This document shows positions 1 through 7,490 of a stretch of DNA of 35,585 nucleotides, one piece after another (positions within the stretch are counted from its first letter, which is position 1; each line of letters opens with the position of its first letter). Under the pieces are notes generated by a model. That model searched no databases, was not told where the DNA came from, and saw nothing but the letters and a program-made list of their open reading frames with translations. The stretch is from positions 6,252 through 41,836 of the forward strand of contig PMHP01000024.1 of assembly GCA_003158195.1 (NCBI GenBank), given 5' to 3'. Made by a program: the position numbers and the translations under genes. The stretch comes from Vulcanimicrobiota bacterium. Lineage in GTDB: Bacteria; Vulcanimicrobiota; Vulcanimicrobiia; Vulcanimicrobiales; Vulcanimicrobiaceae.

Positions 1-1494
1 GCGCCGACGACGACAGCGCGTCCGGCCGCCACGGCAACGCCGAGCCCTAGCCCCACCGGACCTTCCGGCGCGCCTGCGAGCACGACGCAGACCGTAAAGC
101 TCGGACCCGCGCAGACCGTTACGTTCGCGAAGATCGCCTCCGGTGCGTCGGGAAGCATGAACTTTCCGGCAACGACGACCGGCCAGAGTTCGGCAACGAT
201 TTCGTTGCAATCGACGCTGCCGAACGGTATCCCCGTTCCGCAGCTGTTTGACGTCGCGGTTACGCCGCTGGCCTATGTCGTGGTCGATCTTAGCAGCGCA
301 GTGACTTTTCGGGCGACGCCCGGCCTTACGTTCACCTTTCCCGCCGGTGCGCTCGCAGGCTATGCGTATTTTGCCTTCTTCGACCCGGCGAACCCCCAAC
401 TTGGCTGGACTACCCTTGCCGGTCCGGTGCCGGCCGGCGGCACGAGCGTGACCGTCGACTCTCAACTAGACGCCTCGCCGCCGCTCGCGCTGAGCCCAAA
501 TCTCGGCTACATCTTTGCACTCGTCGAGAACGCGGCGGTGATTCCGACGCCGACGCCCGCGCCCGATACCATTGTCGAATACCAGGTACCGAACGGCGCA
601 ACTGCCGGTCTCAACAACGGTATCGCGGCGGGGCCCGACGGCAATATTTGGTTCACCGAATTCAGCAACGACAACATCGACAAGATCACGCCCGGCGGCG
701 TCATCACGAAATACACGGTGCCGCCGCCTCCTTTCGTGAACGTACCGAGCCACGGCCCGCAAGGCATCGCCGCCGGAGCCGACGGCAACCTCTGGTTTGC
801 CGAAAATGTTTCAGGCGCGATCGGAAAAATCACGCCCGCCGGCGCCATCACGCAATACCCGTTGCCGAATCCCTCCAGCGGTCCAGTCAACATCACGGCC
901 GGCCCCGACGGCAATCTCTGGTTTACCGAATACCAAAGCTCCGTCATCGGAAAGATTACGACGAGCGGCGCCATCACTGAATATCCGCTGCCGATAAGTG
1001 GGAGCCGAGCGTTCGCGCCGATGCTGTTCGGCATCACCGCCGGCCCCGACGGAAACGTGTGGTTCACCGAATTCGGCAACGAAAGTAACGGCGGAAACCA
1101 TGTCGGCAAGATCACGCCGAGCGGCGCGATCCAGTTGTACGAGCTCCCCGAAGACGGCTTAGGCCCGATCAGCATAACGACGGGTCCCGACGGCAACCTC
1201 TGGTTCACCGAAAACGGCGGTGGCCTCGTCGCCAAGATCTCTACGAAGGGCCTCGTCTCGCAAGATTACGAGTATCTCGGAAACGATCTGCAAGAAATCA
1301 CCAAAGGCCCGGACGGCAATCTCTGGGTTACGTATCCTGCGAACTACATCTACAGAATCGGCACGAATTACGTGGAAAGCCGGTACTTCACTCCGATTCC
1401 AAACGCGGCACCCGACGGCATCATCGCCGGTGCGGACGGCAACATGTGGTTCACCGAAGATGCCGGCTACATCGGAAAGCTCATCGTGCGATGA
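1..1494 (+). CDS. Streptogramin lyase-like (Vgb/NHL) seven-bladed propeller protein, 5' end outside window
   Basis: The reading frame is open from base 1, so the gene is cut by the window edge and the ATG at 157 is internal. Residues encoded before it align with the full-length paralogue at 3248-4969 (QTV-LG--QTVTF--IASG). The visible part holds a Thr/Pro-rich linker, an Ig-like beta domain of about 130 residues, a second TPTPAP linker, then seven repeats of the form G-P/A-D-G-N-x-W-F-T-E...IGKITPSG, as expected for a seven-bladed propeller. Lipoprotein export is inferred from the paralogue. Virginiamycin B lyase shares the propeller, but no histidine is visible in the last two blades, where the lyase has its catalytic His, so a binding or scaffolding role outside the membrane is more likely than antibiotic cleavage. 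The S53 peptidase gene follows after 50 bp. Confidence 0.85.
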   Translation, partial: APTTTARPAATATPSPSPTGPSGAPASTTQTVKLGPAQTVTFAKIASGASGSMNFPATTTGQSSATISLQSTLPNGIPVPQLFDVAVTPLAYVVVDLSSAVTFRATPGLTFTFPAGALAGYAYFAFFDPANPQLGWTTLAGPVPAGGTSVTVDSQLDASPPLALSPNLGYIFALVENAAVIPTPTPAPDTIVEYQVPNGATAGLNNGIAAGPDGNIWFTEFSNDNIDKITPGGVITKYTVPPPPFVNVPSHGPQGIAAGADGNLWFAENVSGAIGKITPAGAITQYPLPNPSSGPVNITAGPDGNLWFTEYQSSVIGKITTSGAITEYPLPISGSRAFAPMLFGITAGPDGNVWFTEFGNESNGGNHVGKITPSGAIQLYELPEDGLGPISITTGPDGNLWFTENGGGLVAKISTKGLVSQDYEYLGNDLQEITKGPDGNLWVTYPANYIYRIGTNYVESRYFTPIPNAAPDGIIAGADGNMWFTEDAGYIGKLIVR

Positions 1495-1544
1495 CCGTCC
1501 GCGGGTTTACAGATCTCTCGCCGTACCTAAGGAGTGCCCCAATT

Positions 1545-3251
1545 ATGACTCGTGGTTCATGGCCACTATTTGCCGGTACGTTCGCGGCCGGGCTGATGCT
1601 CGTGGCCTGTAGCGGCGGAGGCGGTTCCCCCGCGCCTTCGGCGCAAACCGCGCAGACGGCGCAACCGACTCAGTCACCGCAAAATCAGGCGACCCCGAAG
1701 CCAACGCCGGCGGCGACGCCGGCACCGACGCCGCTTGCATCGCCTGCGATCGTAACCATTCTCCTTACGGTGAACGGCACACCGGCCGTCGGCAGTCCGG
1801 GAACCTACACGATCACGATCGCCGCGGAGAGCGCGACCGGTTCCGTCATCACGGGCACGTACGCGACGCCCATTACCCTCTCGAACTCCGATACGAGCGG
1901 AGCCACGACGCTCAGCGTGACGAGTGTGCCGAGTTCCACGACGGCCGTAACGCTCGCCTACAGCGGTCTTGGCGGATCGCAGCTCGGCGGCTTCGACGGC
2001 GCGACGATCACCGCTTCGAGCGGCACCGCCTCGACCCAAGTCGCCTTTCTCTCCGGATCAGCCTGCACGACGTTCCCGGAAATCGGCGGCTACTATCCGT
2101 GCGATCTCCAAAGTGCGTATTCGCTCCCGAGCACGATTGCCGGAGCCGGTCAAACAGTCGCGGTCATCGATGCCTACGATAATCCGAAGGCGGAGACCGA
2201 TCTCGGCATCTACCGGGCGCAATTCGGATTGCCGCCGTGCACCACCGCCAACCATTGCTTTGAAAAAGTGAACCAACTCGGGCAGCAAGATAATCCGCCG
2301 GCCGCCGACACCATCGGTTGGTCGCTCGAGGAAACCCTCGACCTCGACATGGTTTCCGCCATTTGTCCGAACTGTCACATTCTTTTCGTCGAGGTGAACG
2401 ACGATTTAGGAAACGACCTCGCCGCCGGCGTAAGCGAGGCCGCTGCTCTCGGCGCAACGCAGATTAGCAACAGTTACGGCGGCCCCGAATACGCGACCGA
2501 GACCACCTTAGATTCGAACTACAACCAGCCGAACGCAATGGTCGTCGCTTCCTCCGGAGACTCGGATTACGGCGTCGCGTATCCCGCGAGCTCGCCGTAC
2601 GTCACCGCCGTCGGCGGGACCAATCTCACCGTCGCCTCCGATTTCCGCGGCTGGAACGAATTCGTATGGAACAACGCCAACGTGCAGGGCGCCGGCAGCG
2701 GGTGCAGCGCCTTCGAACCGAAACCGGCATGGCAAAACGATGCCGGTTGTCCAAATCGGATGGTCGCCGACGTCGCAGCCCTGGCCGATCCATACGCGGG
2801 CGTCGCCATCTACGATACCTACATCGTCGCCGGCTACACGTACGGCGGGTGGGCAGTCCTCGGCGGAACGAGCGTCGGCGCACCGATCGTTGCGGGCATC
2901 TATGCGCTCGCAGGCGCGAGCCCCGCGTTGCTCCACGATGCGTCGTACACGTACAGCCACACGAGCGCGCTCAACGACGTCACCAACGGCTCAAACGGCA
3001 CATGTCCGCTCACGACGCCGTACTTCTGCACGGCCGAAGTCGGCTACGACGGGCCGACCGGCAACGGAACGCCGAACGGTGTCGGCGCGTTCGGCGGACC
3101 GATGCTCGCCTCCACATCGTCCGCCGCGGTTCGTCGCAGCCACGTGAGGAAAGTACGTCAAGCGCTCCCCGGGGCTCGCCTCATCCGCGCCTGCCCGGAA
3201 CCGGTAACGGGGCACTTCTCCTGCGACTCGCTCTTCGTGCCGCAAACGTGA
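1545..3251 (+). CDS. S53 family (sedolisin) serine-carboxyl peptidase, lipoprotein, copy A
   Basis: Secreted endopeptidase of the sedolisin/kumamolisin family, expected to act outside the cytoplasmic membrane at acidic pH. The start at 1545 is chosen because AAGGAG lies at 1529-1534 and the copy at 5042 starts the same way; the longer open frame from 1446 only overlaps the upstream gene. Of 568 residues, 1-22 form a lipoprotein signal ending LMLVAC (lipid Cys22). Then come a Pro/Gln/Thr-rich linker, an Ig-like beta domain (about 66-165) and the S53 catalytic domain. The likely catalytic set is E262 and D266 in SLEETLDLD, oxyanion D339 in SSGDSD, and S443 in GGTSVGAP. The calcium site would be near NDVTNGSNG. 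The usual pro-kumamolisin activation domain is not recognisable. The C-terminus has ACPEP...HFSC, shared with copy B. The stop overlaps the GTG start of the next propeller gene by 4 bases. Confidence 0.92.
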   Translation: MTRGSWPLFAGTFAAGLMLVACSGGGGSPAPSAQTAQTAQPTQSPQNQATPKPTPAATPAPTPLASPAIVTILLTVNGTPAVGSPGTYTITIAAESATGSVITGTYATPITLSNSDTSGATTLSVTSVPSSTTAVTLAYSGLGGSQLGGFDGATITASSGTASTQVAFLSGSACTTFPEIGGYYPCDLQSAYSLPSTIAGAGQTVAVIDAYDNPKAETDLGIYRAQFGLPPCTTANHCFEKVNQLGQQDNPPAADTIGWSLEETLDLDMVSAICPNCHILFVEVNDDLGNDLAAGVSEAAALGATQISNSYGGPEYATETTLDSNYNQPNAMVVASSGDSDYGVAYPASSPYVTAVGGTNLTVASDFRGWNEFVWNNANVQGAGSGCSAFEPKPAWQNDAGCPNRMVADVAALADPYAGVAIYDTYIVAGYTYGGWAVLGGTSVGAPIVAGIYALAGASPALLHDASYTYSHTSALNDVTNGSNGTCPLTTPYFCTAEVGYDGPTGNGTPNGVGAFGGPMLASTSSAAVRRSHVRKVRQALPGARLIRACPEPVTGHFSCDSLFVPQT

Positions 3252-4969
3252 ACGGTTCGGGCCGCTTCGGTTCTTCCGTCGCCCTGCTCGCGAGTTTTGG
3301 GCTAGCAATCTCGTTTTGCGGCTGCAGCGGCGGAGGGAGCAACGCCGCTCCCGCGCCGCGGGTCGTCCCCACGACTCAAAGCGCTACCCCTACACAAAGC
3401 GCTACCCCGACGGCCAGTCCTGTTCGGACCGCAAGCCCAACCCAAACCGCGACCCCGTTGCCGACGGCAAGTCCGGCTCCCGCCACCCTAACGCAGACCG
3501 TGATGCTCGGCCTCTCGCAAACCGTCACGTTTGGTCAGATCGCCTCCGGGATCTCGGGAACCGTTGCCTTCCCTGCTACCAGCAGCGGTGAGGGCTCGGC
3601 CTCCGTTTCGCTGCAATCGACGCTGCCGGCCGGCGTGCCGGTTCCGCAATCGGTCGGTCGCGGGTCCGCATCCCGAGCGGAACGCTCGCGAGAGAACATC
3701 GGCGCGTCGGTCACGCCGCTGGCCTACATCGTGGTCGATACGAGCAGTCCGCTGACGTTCCAAGCGACGCCCGGCTTAACGTTTACCTTTCCCGCCAGTG
3801 CGCTCAGGGGCTATGCGTACCTGGCGTTCTTCGACCCGAACAATGCCGGGCTGGGCTGGAACGCGATCGCCGGTCCCGCGCCGGTGGGCGCTACGACCGT
3901 CACGCTTCCTTCAGCGCCGGATGCAACGCCGGCGCTCGAGCTCAGCCCAGGCACGGCCTACATTTTCGCGATCGTTGAGAACGGCTCAGTCCTGCCGACG
4001 CCGACGCCGGCTCCCTTCACGATCATCGAATACTACGTACCCGGGCCCAGCTCGTATATCGAGCCCATTACGGCGGGGCCCGACGGCAACGTCTGGTTTT
4101 TCCAGCAAGACGGCGTAGCCGGCGAGAGCGTCGACAAGATCACGCCAAGCGGCATTATCACGAAGTACGCGCTGAAAGTGCCGCCGTATCGCGATCCCCA
4201 GGGCATCACCGCCGGCCCGGACGGCAACATCTGGTTTACCGAAACGGCGCACTCTTCCATCGCAAAAGTCACGCCCGGCGGCGTGGTTACCGAGTATGCG
4301 TTGCCGATTCGTGGATCGGCGCCATGGGCAATCACGGGAGGTCCGGACGGTAACGTCTGGTTCACTCAACCGGATTTAGCGGTGGACGGCGGGTTCCCGA
4401 ACGGCGGTTATGGCGGGATCGGCAAGATCACCTCGAGCGGCGTCATAACGAACTACGCGCCTGCGATACCGCCGGGGACGCCGCCTAACACATTCGACCC
4501 GTCTCCGATCGGCATCGCGACCGGCGCCGACGGCAGCATATGGTTCGGCGACAACGGTAGCAATGCAATCGGCAAGATAACGCCGAGCGGCGTGCAGTCC
4601 ACGTATCCCGTACCCAGTGCGTACTCGGCCATAGACGGTCTTACCGCGGGCCCGGACGGCAATATCTGGTTTGTCGAACAGGGCGTAAGTCAGGTCGCCA
4701 AGATCACGCCGAGCGGGACGATAACGGAATTTCCCGTGCCCGGCGCAGGGGGTCTGACCGACATTGCGACGGGGCCCGACGGCAATCTCTGGGTGACCGA
4801 TCTGCCCTACAGTCAAATCTTTCGGATTACCCCGGCCGGCACGATCATCGGTACGTATCCCACCCCGACTCGACCCTCGGCACCCTATGGGATCACTGCG
4901 GGCCCGGACGGCAACATCTGGTTCGCAGAATCCGGAGTCAGCCAGATCGGCAAGATCTTGCTGCATTAG
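3248..4969 (+). CDS. Streptogramin lyase-like seven-bladed propeller lipoprotein, copy 2
   Basis: Exported propeller protein of 573 residues, paralogue of the gene at the left edge. The GTG start at 3248 overlaps the stop of the S53 gene (GTGA), which suggests translational coupling. It also gives a clean lipoprotein signal, with hydrophobic residues 11-23 followed by FCGCSGGG, so lipidation is at Cys24 or Cys26. A TQSATPTQSATPT-like linker follows, then the Ig-like beta domain, a TPTPAP linker and seven GPDGN-x-WF repeats. Compared with copy 1, about 15 extra residues rich in Arg and Ser sit in the beta domain (encoded at 3650-3709). The last blades lack the catalytic His of virginiamycin B lyase, so a lyase function is doubtful. 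A role in surface binding or interaction with the neighbouring peptidases is an inference from gene order. Confidence 0.86.
   Translation: MNGSGRFGSSVALLASFGLAISFCGCSGGGSNAAPAPRVVPTTQSATPTQSATPTASPVRTASPTQTATPLPTASPAPATLTQTVMLGLSQTVTFGQIASGISGTVAFPATSSGEGSASVSLQSTLPAGVPVPQSVGRGSASRAERSRENIGASVTPLAYIVVDTSSPLTFQATPGLTFTFPASALRGYAYLAFFDPNNAGLGWNAIAGPAPVGATTVTLPSAPDATPALELSPGTAYIFAIVENGSVLPTPTPAPFTIIEYYVPGPSSYIEPITAGPDGNVWFFQQDGVAGESVDKITPSGIITKYALKVPPYRDPQGITAGPDGNIWFTETAHSSIAKVTPGGVVTEYALPIRGSAPWAITGGPDGNVWFTQPDLAVDGGFPNGGYGGIGKITSSGVITNYAPAIPPGTPPNTFDPSPIGIATGADGSIWFGDNGSNAIGKITPSGVQSTYPVPSAYSAIDGLTAGPDGNIWFVEQGVSQVAKITPSGTITEFPVPGAGGLTDIATGPDGNLWVTDLPYSQIFRITPAGTIIGTYPTPTRPSAPYGITAGPDGNIWFAESGVSQIGKILLH
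3650..3709 (+). other. In-frame palindromic insertion inside the copy 2 propeller gene
   Basis: Between the conserved PVPQ and VTPLAY stretches, copy 1 has 5 residues and copy 2 has 20, so about 45 bases were gained in frame. The added stretch encodes an Arg/Ser/Glu-rich peptide (GRGSASRAERSRENIG) unlike the surrounding neutral sequence. It contains a perfect palindrome, CGAGCG-GAA-CGCTCG, at 3674-3688. It resembles the small palindromic elements that insert into genes in some bacteria. Loss from copy 1 is the alternative. Confidence 0.55.
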
Positions 4970-5041
4970 CATGTCGCGCCGAACGCTTTTCGTCGTTGCG
5001 ACCAAAACTCGTCGGCCCCAAGTTCAAGGAGTGTCCGAACT

Positions 5042-6742
5042 ATGACTCGAGGTTCATGTCCATCGCTCATTGGAGCCGTTGCGGCCGCGGTGGTGCTGGC
5101 AGCGTGCGGCGGTAGCGCCGGCGGCGGCTCTTCGCCGGTTCAGGCCGTGCCGGCGCCGCAAGCGACACAGGTCCCGCGACCGTCGCAGACCTCGCAGGCG
5201 GTTTCACCGACGCCAACGCCGGCGCCGGCCGCCGTGCAACTCGTGGTGGCCCTGGGCGGGACGCCCGAGATCGGGACTCCTGGAACCTATCCGATCACCA
5301 TCACCGCGGAGAGCGCCGGCGGCATGACCATCACGGGGACCTACGCAGCGCCGATCACGCTCTCCGACTCCGATGTGACCGGCGCGACCCGTCTCAGCGC
5401 GAGCACGCTGCCGAACTCCGCGAGCACCGTGTCACTCGTCTACAACGGCTTGGGCGGATCGGCACTTGGAGGCTTCCAAGGCGCGATCGTCACGGCGACA
5501 AGCGGAACCGTCTCGGGCGACGTCGTCTTTCTTTCCGGCGGAAACGGCTGCGTGTCGTTCAAGCAAATCAAGGGCTATTATCCATGCGATCTCCAGAGCG
5601 CGTACTCGCTGCCGAGTACGATTGCGGGCTCCGGACAAACCGTCGCCATCGTCGATGCGTTCTCCGACCCGAACGCGGAAGCCGATCTCGGCATCTACCG
5701 GTCGCAATTCGGTTTGCCGCCGTGCACGACGGCAAACCATTGCTTCACGAAAGTGAACGAGCGAGGGATTCAAGGCAGCCCACCGATGCTGGACACGACC
5801 GGCTGGTCCGTCGAGGAATCGCTCGACCTCGATATGGTTTCTGCGATTTGCCCGAATTGCCACCTGCTGATGGTCGAGGCAGACAGCAATTCTTCGCCTG
5901 ACTTAGGCTCCGCGGACGACGCAGCCGCCGCCTTGGGAGCAACCCAAATCAGTAACAGCTGGGGCGGCTACGAACAACTTGCGGAGACGACCTACGACGT
6001 TCACTTCAACCACCCCAACTCGACGATCGTCTTTTCCAGCGGAGACGGCGATTTTGATGATACGCCCGATTATCCGGCAAGTTCTCCGTACGTCACCGCG
6101 GTCGGCGGAACGAACCTCGCGATTGCCGCAAATGGCCGCGGCTGGATCGAAACCGTTTGGAATAACGGCGACGCACAAGGGACGGGCAGCGGCTGCAGCG
6201 GCTTCGAGCCGAAACCGGCATGGCAAACCGACGCGGGCTGCCCGAACAATCGCATGGTCGCCGACGTTGCAGCCGTGGCCGATCCCTTCAGCGGCGTCGC
6301 TTTCTACGACACCTACATCACCGACAACACCGGTGGATGGGAAGTCGTCGGTGGAACGAGCGTCGCTGCACCGATCATCGCCGGCGTGTACGCTCTCGCC
6401 GGTGCGAGCGCTGCATCGCTAAACCATGCATCCTCTACGTATAGCCACGCGAGTTCACTCAACGACGTAACGGACGGAAACGACGGCGACTGCGGAACCT
6501 ACGTCCAGTACTTCTGCACGGCCGAAGTCGGTTACGACGGACCCACCGGAAACGGGACCCCGAACGGCCTCGGCGCCTTCGGCGGACCAGCCTTGGTTTC
6601 AGAGCTCTCGAACGCATCCAGGAGCCGTCGCCCCGCCTGGCGCCATGTCGTCCAAGTACCTGCCGGCAGCCCCGTCATCCACGCGTGCGCGAAACCGGCA
6701 CCGGGCTTCTTCGGCTGCTTCGCGCTCATGGCGGTACCGTAG
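5042..6742 (+). CDS. S53 family (sedolisin) serine-carboxyl peptidase, lipoprotein, copy B
   Basis: Second sedolisin-type peptidase, 566 residues, closely related to copy A. The ATG at 5042 is preceded by AAGGAG at 5026-5031. The lipoprotein signal ends VLAAC (Cys22). A Pro/Gln/Ala-rich linker and an Ig-like beta domain precede the catalytic domain, replacing the usual activation prodomain. The likely catalytic residues are E258 and D262 in SVEESLDLD, D335 in SSGDGD, and S440 in GGTSVAAP. PNCHLL near the acid pair and GCSGFEPKPAWQ are conserved between both copies, and several paired cysteines suggest disulfides. The C-terminal tail carries HACAKP...FFGC, matching copy A. A 72-bp gap separates it from the propeller gene upstream, and I see no convincing promoter there, so the four genes may form one transcript. 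Confidence 0.92.
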   Translation: MTRGSCPSLIGAVAAAVVLAACGGSAGGGSSPVQAVPAPQATQVPRPSQTSQAVSPTPTPAPAAVQLVVALGGTPEIGTPGTYPITITAESAGGMTITGTYAAPITLSDSDVTGATRLSASTLPNSASTVSLVYNGLGGSALGGFQGAIVTATSGTVSGDVVFLSGGNGCVSFKQIKGYYPCDLQSAYSLPSTIAGSGQTVAIVDAFSDPNAEADLGIYRSQFGLPPCTTANHCFTKVNERGIQGSPPMLDTTGWSVEESLDLDMVSAICPNCHLLMVEADSNSSPDLGSADDAAAALGATQISNSWGGYEQLAETTYDVHFNHPNSTIVFSSGDGDFDDTPDYPASSPYVTAVGGTNLAIAANGRGWIETVWNNGDAQGTGSGCSGFEPKPAWQTDAGCPNNRMVADVAAVADPFSGVAFYDTYITDNTGGWEVVGGTSVAAPIIAGVYALAGASAASLNHASSTYSHASSLNDVTDGNDGDCGTYVQYFCTAEVGYDGPTGNGTPNGLGAFGGPALVSELSNASRSRRPAWRHVVQVPAGSPVIHACAKPAPGFFGCFALMAVP

Positions 6743-6782
6743 CAATCAGGTAGCGTGACGCCTGGTCTCGAAGGAAGAGACC

Positions 6783-7136
6783 ATGAACCGCGAGCTAGAC
6801 GGTATCGATCCAAAGGCAAAACCAAGCGGTACGGGCTGCGCTGAGTGCTTGGCAACGAACGGCTGGTGGCTACATCTCCGCCGGTGTGCCGAGTGCGGGC
6901 ACATCGGCTGCTGCGATACGTCGCCGAGCCGGCATGCCACGAAGCACAGCGAGAGCGCTCACCATCCGATTATTACGAGCTTTGAACCGGGAGAACGCTG
7001 GTTCTACGACTACCGCACCGAAAAATTCTTTGAGGGACCGAAGCTGCCGCCGCCGCATTCGCATCCAGCGGAACAATCCGTGCCCGGTCCGGAAGATCGC
7101 GTGCCCCCGAATTGGCAGAGTCTTCTGCACCAATAG
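6783..7136 (+). CDS. UBP-type zinc finger domain protein
   Basis: Small cytoplasmic protein of 117 residues that is almost entirely a UBP-type zinc finger (zf-UBP, PF02148). The visible ligands are C19-x2-C22, C35-x2-C38, C43, H51, H55 and H61, in the CxEC...CAECGHIGCCD...RHATKH pattern of the family. In eukaryotes this fold binds the free C-terminus of ubiquitin. In bacteria lacking ubiquitin the partner is unknown, and the domain is usually found as a short stand-alone protein like this one. The C-terminal 45 residues are Pro- and His-rich (PPPHSHP). AAGGAAG at 6771-6777 is a good ribosome site for the ATG. It lies 40 bp after the S53 gene on the same strand, but the products have no obvious functional link. 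Confidence 0.85.
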   Translation: MNRELDGIDPKAKPSGTGCAECLATNGWWLHLRRCAECGHIGCCDTSPSRHATKHSESAHHPIITSFEPGERWFYDYRTEKFFEGPKLPPPHSHPAEQSVPGPEDRVPPNWQSLLHQ

Positions 7137-7173
7137 CGACATTCGACCCTAAAGGGCGGAGGCAGTGCCGGAC

Positions 7174-7335
7174 TTAGCTCAGCTCTCTCGCAGCGTTGCT
7201 GAGGGAGTTCGATGCCTTCTCTCCGAGTACCCGGAGGGCGGCGATCGCAACGATTGCGACGAGCGAAATGATGAGCGCGTATTCGACGAGGCCTTGACCG
7301 GACTCGTCGGTGACGAAGCGAAGTGATGCGTGCAA
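7174..7335 (-). CDS. Flp/Fap-type (type IVb) pilin
   Basis: A 53-residue protein in a stretch that otherwise looks empty. After a short basic leader the frame reads DESGQGLVEYALIISLVA, then IVAIAALRVLG and a polar tail ending AARELS. The GQGLVEYAL core with Glu at position +5 is the signature of Flp/Fap pilins, which are cut before the hydrophobic helix by a TadV-type peptidase and assembled by a Tad system. No ATG is available. TTG at 7335 has GAGG about 9 bases upstream and is preferred; TTG at 7350 would add five residues. A perfect TATAAT box lies at 7402-7407 on the same strand. No Tad machinery is in the window, so the pilin is an orphan here. It is divergent from the kinase/regulator pair. 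Confidence 0.8.
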   Translation of the reverse strand: MHASLRFVTDESGQGLVEYALIISLVAIVAIAALRVLGEKASNSLSNAARELS

Positions 7336-7401
7336 GAAGGTAAGCCTCAAGGGGAGACGGCGACAGCGTAAAGTTCGACATCCTAAGCGTCGCCAGGAAC
7401 C

Positions 7402-7407
7402 ATTATA
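7402..7407 (-). promoter_or_regulatory. -10 box of the pilin promoter (TATAAT)
   Basis: The minus strand reads TATAAT exactly, 67 bases before the preferred TTG start of the pilin gene, which gives a leader of about 60 bases. No good -35 hexamer is present at the right spacing. That position falls in the dyad at 7423-7467, so activator dependence is plausible. Confidence 0.45.
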
Positions 7408-7422
7408 GGTGCGATCCCGGCC

Positions 7423-7467
7423 GAGGGGTATCGGCTATTCAGCCCCTAGCCGAATGGCTACCGCCTC
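7423..7467. promoter_or_regulatory. Extended dyad with three GGCTA/TAGCC half-sites between pilin and kinase genes
   Basis: TCGGCTA (7431-7437) and TAGCCGA (7447-7453) form a perfect 7-base inverted repeat with a 9-base spacer. It extends outward through GGTA/TACC and GAGG/CCTC with small bulges. TAGCC (7447-7451) can instead pair with GGCTA (7456-7460) around a GAAT loop, so two exclusive hairpins are possible. The element covers the -35 region expected for the pilin promoter and precedes the kinase start at 7491. It may be an operator, perhaps for the regulator encoded at 8603, or an RNA switch in the kinase leader. No run of T follows, so a simple terminator is unlikely. Confidence 0.45.
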
Positions 7468-7490
7468 TCCAAACGGCCGATAACAAGGAA

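Larger units (their letters stand above)
1..6742 (+). repeat. Tandem duplication of a propeller + S53 peptidase two-gene unit
   Basis: The order is propeller, S53 peptidase, propeller, S53 peptidase, all on one strand. The two propeller proteins share the beta domain, linker and seven repeats. The two peptidases share the lipoprotein signal (both begin MTRGS), beta domain, catalytic domain and a C-terminal Cys motif. The DNA in front of both peptidases is also alike: AAGGAGTG, a short C-rich stretch, then ATGACTCG-GGTTCATG. The whole unit was therefore duplicated, not just single domains. Divergence at third positions and the unequal propeller linkers show that the event is old. The left edge lies outside the window, so more copies may exist. 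Confidence 0.8.

Noticed and set aside
507-1235. Long minus-strand ORF opposite the first propeller gene
   Set aside because: It is generated by the repetitive GPDGN-coding sequence read backwards (FSVNQRLPSGPAV repeats). The plus strand has clear domain structure.
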